Shown here: in pieces, positions 17,447 to 18,035 of the stretch
How the letters are laid out: the number at the start of each line of letters is the position of its first letter
Position numbering within the stretch: the first letter of the stretch is position 1
NCBI GenBank assembly: GCA_025331435.1
Contig: JAIWNI010000241.1
Coordinates: 1-18,035 of the forward strand
DNA: 18,035 nt
DNA from: Choanephora cucurbitarum
Lineage: Eukaryota > Mucoromycota > Mucoromycetes > Mucorales > Choanephoraceae
Reading direction: 5' to 3'
Translations under genes and position numbers: made by a program
The notes under the pieces: model-generated
Seen by the model: only the letters and a program-made list of their open reading frames with translations
Databases searched by the model: none
What the model was told of the DNA's origin: nothing

Positions 17447-18035
17447 CTCATATTCTTACAAGCTCTAATTGCGTTCACTTGCTTATTTTGCAAGCGTTGT
17501 TTGTACAGATCACTCTGGAAATATTCAGGGCAACGATGACCTTTGTACCAAGGCTTTTTGCAGTAATTGCACATTTCATTATCCCTTAGGTGCCCAACGA
17601 GACAGAGCCGTGCCAGACCCACGTGGTACAGAAGTAGGAGTACGAGGAATATTACGGTTACCGTAAAAGACGTTGGTGGCTGGTTTTCTTCTTTTTTCAC
17701 AGTCTACTGTACTATGCGTATAGTTTTTGCCATGATATTTACAGTCATATGCTTGTCGTCTGGTATGAGTGTTTGATTCCCGCATGGGGCTTTCATTGCC
17801 TCCAGTACTTGTTCCCATTCTTGTATTACCGCCACTACTTACACGTCCACGTCCCAGAGCCAACTTACCATTCTCGTAGAAATTGTAATAGTCATCTACC
17901 ACGTCACCCAACAACTCTCTTGCTACATTAGCTGCTTCGTTTACATTCCACAGCTTAGGATCGCCACTTCGACGGAGAGGTAACCATGATGCCGCGACTT
18001 GGTGGTAGATTTCAGGAGTCATGGAGGCCACGAAG
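17395..18035 (-). pseudogene. gag: gag of the chromovirus, partial at the window edge and frameshifted
   Basis: The structural protein that packages the element RNA. The N-terminus lies beyond 18035. The first frame (18035 to 17579) encodes a central region followed by a Cys/His cluster (CKYHGKNYTHSTVDC) and a Ser/Thr/Pro-rich stretch, then stops at 17579-17581. From about 17586 the next frame takes over with a zinc knuckle (CNYCKKPWYKGHRC) and an acidic C-terminus (NEDDDEPTDEDD), ending at TGA 17395-17397. One extra base in CCTAAGGG (17583-17589) explains the break. Since the zinc knuckle should belong to the same protein, this break is likely a mutation or sequencing error. Confidence 0.75.

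Larger units (their letters stand above)
13241..18035 (-). mobile_element. Ty3/gypsy chromovirus, degenerate, 5' end outside the window
   Basis: The gene order on the minus strand is gag, protease, RT, RNase H, integrase, chromodomain, LTR, which is diagnostic for Ty3/gypsy chromoviruses (Metaviridae). The 3' LTR appears to end at 13241 with CCTCTCAACA. The primer binding site, 5' LTR and start of gag lie beyond 18035. Damage seen in coding: reading-frame breaks near 17586, 17397, 17140 and 15664, and in-frame stops at 15436-15438 and 14128-14130. The element is therefore probably dead, unless some frame breaks are sequencing errors or programmed shifts. Confidence 0.88.

Noticed and set aside
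1..18035. tRNA, rRNA, CRISPR arrays or bacterial-type operons
   Set aside because: No cloverleaf, rRNA-like or regularly spaced repeat sequence was seen; the spliced genes argue for a eukaryote.

Overview
The window looks like a transposon-dense stretch of a fungal nuclear genome. An early-diverging lineage such as the Mucoromycota is my best guess. The reasons are short spliceosomal introns (55-70 nt) with GTAAGT-type donors and CTAAC/TTAAC-like branch sites, AT-rich intergenic DNA, RepHel Helitrons and a chromodomain-bearing Ty3/gypsy retroelement. The species cannot be fixed from the sequence alone.

Layout: (1) 1-504, minus strand: 3' part of an unidentified spliced gene. (2) About 513-2079: AT-rich DNA with no convincing gene. 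(3) 2149-3058, plus strand: an unrecognised three-exon gene with its own TATA box and poly(A) signal, broken by a 1-nt frameshift. (4) 3343-12706, plus strand: a six-exon Helitron Rep/helicase gene (Helitron A) split in two. (5) 6064-11237, minus strand: a second, apparently complete Helitron (Helitron B) with one uninterrupted 1522-codon Rep/helicase ORF, inserted inside exon 5 of Helitron A. (6) 12707-13240: 3' flank of Helitron A. (7) 13241-18035, minus strand: a degenerate Ty3/gypsy chromovirus that runs off the right edge. It has a 3' LTR, then chromodomain, integrase, RNase H, RT, protease and part of gag.

The main result is the nesting. Joining base 6063 to base 11238 gives a continuous A/T junction, the normal Helitron target. 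It restores one reading frame across the interrupted codon and yields a 1293-codon Rep/helicase with all its introns in phase. The order of events is therefore Helitron A first, Helitron B second. The end of Helitron B facing downstream also supplies an AG that could act as an in-frame splice acceptor.

Functionally, both Helitron proteins combine an HUH nickase (HxH plus paired tyrosines) with a PIF1-family helicase for rolling-circle transposition. The chromovirus carries gag, protease, RT, RNase H, a DD35E integrase and a chromodomain, but several frameshifts and in-frame stops should make it non-autonomous. No rRNA, tRNA or CRISPR array was seen.
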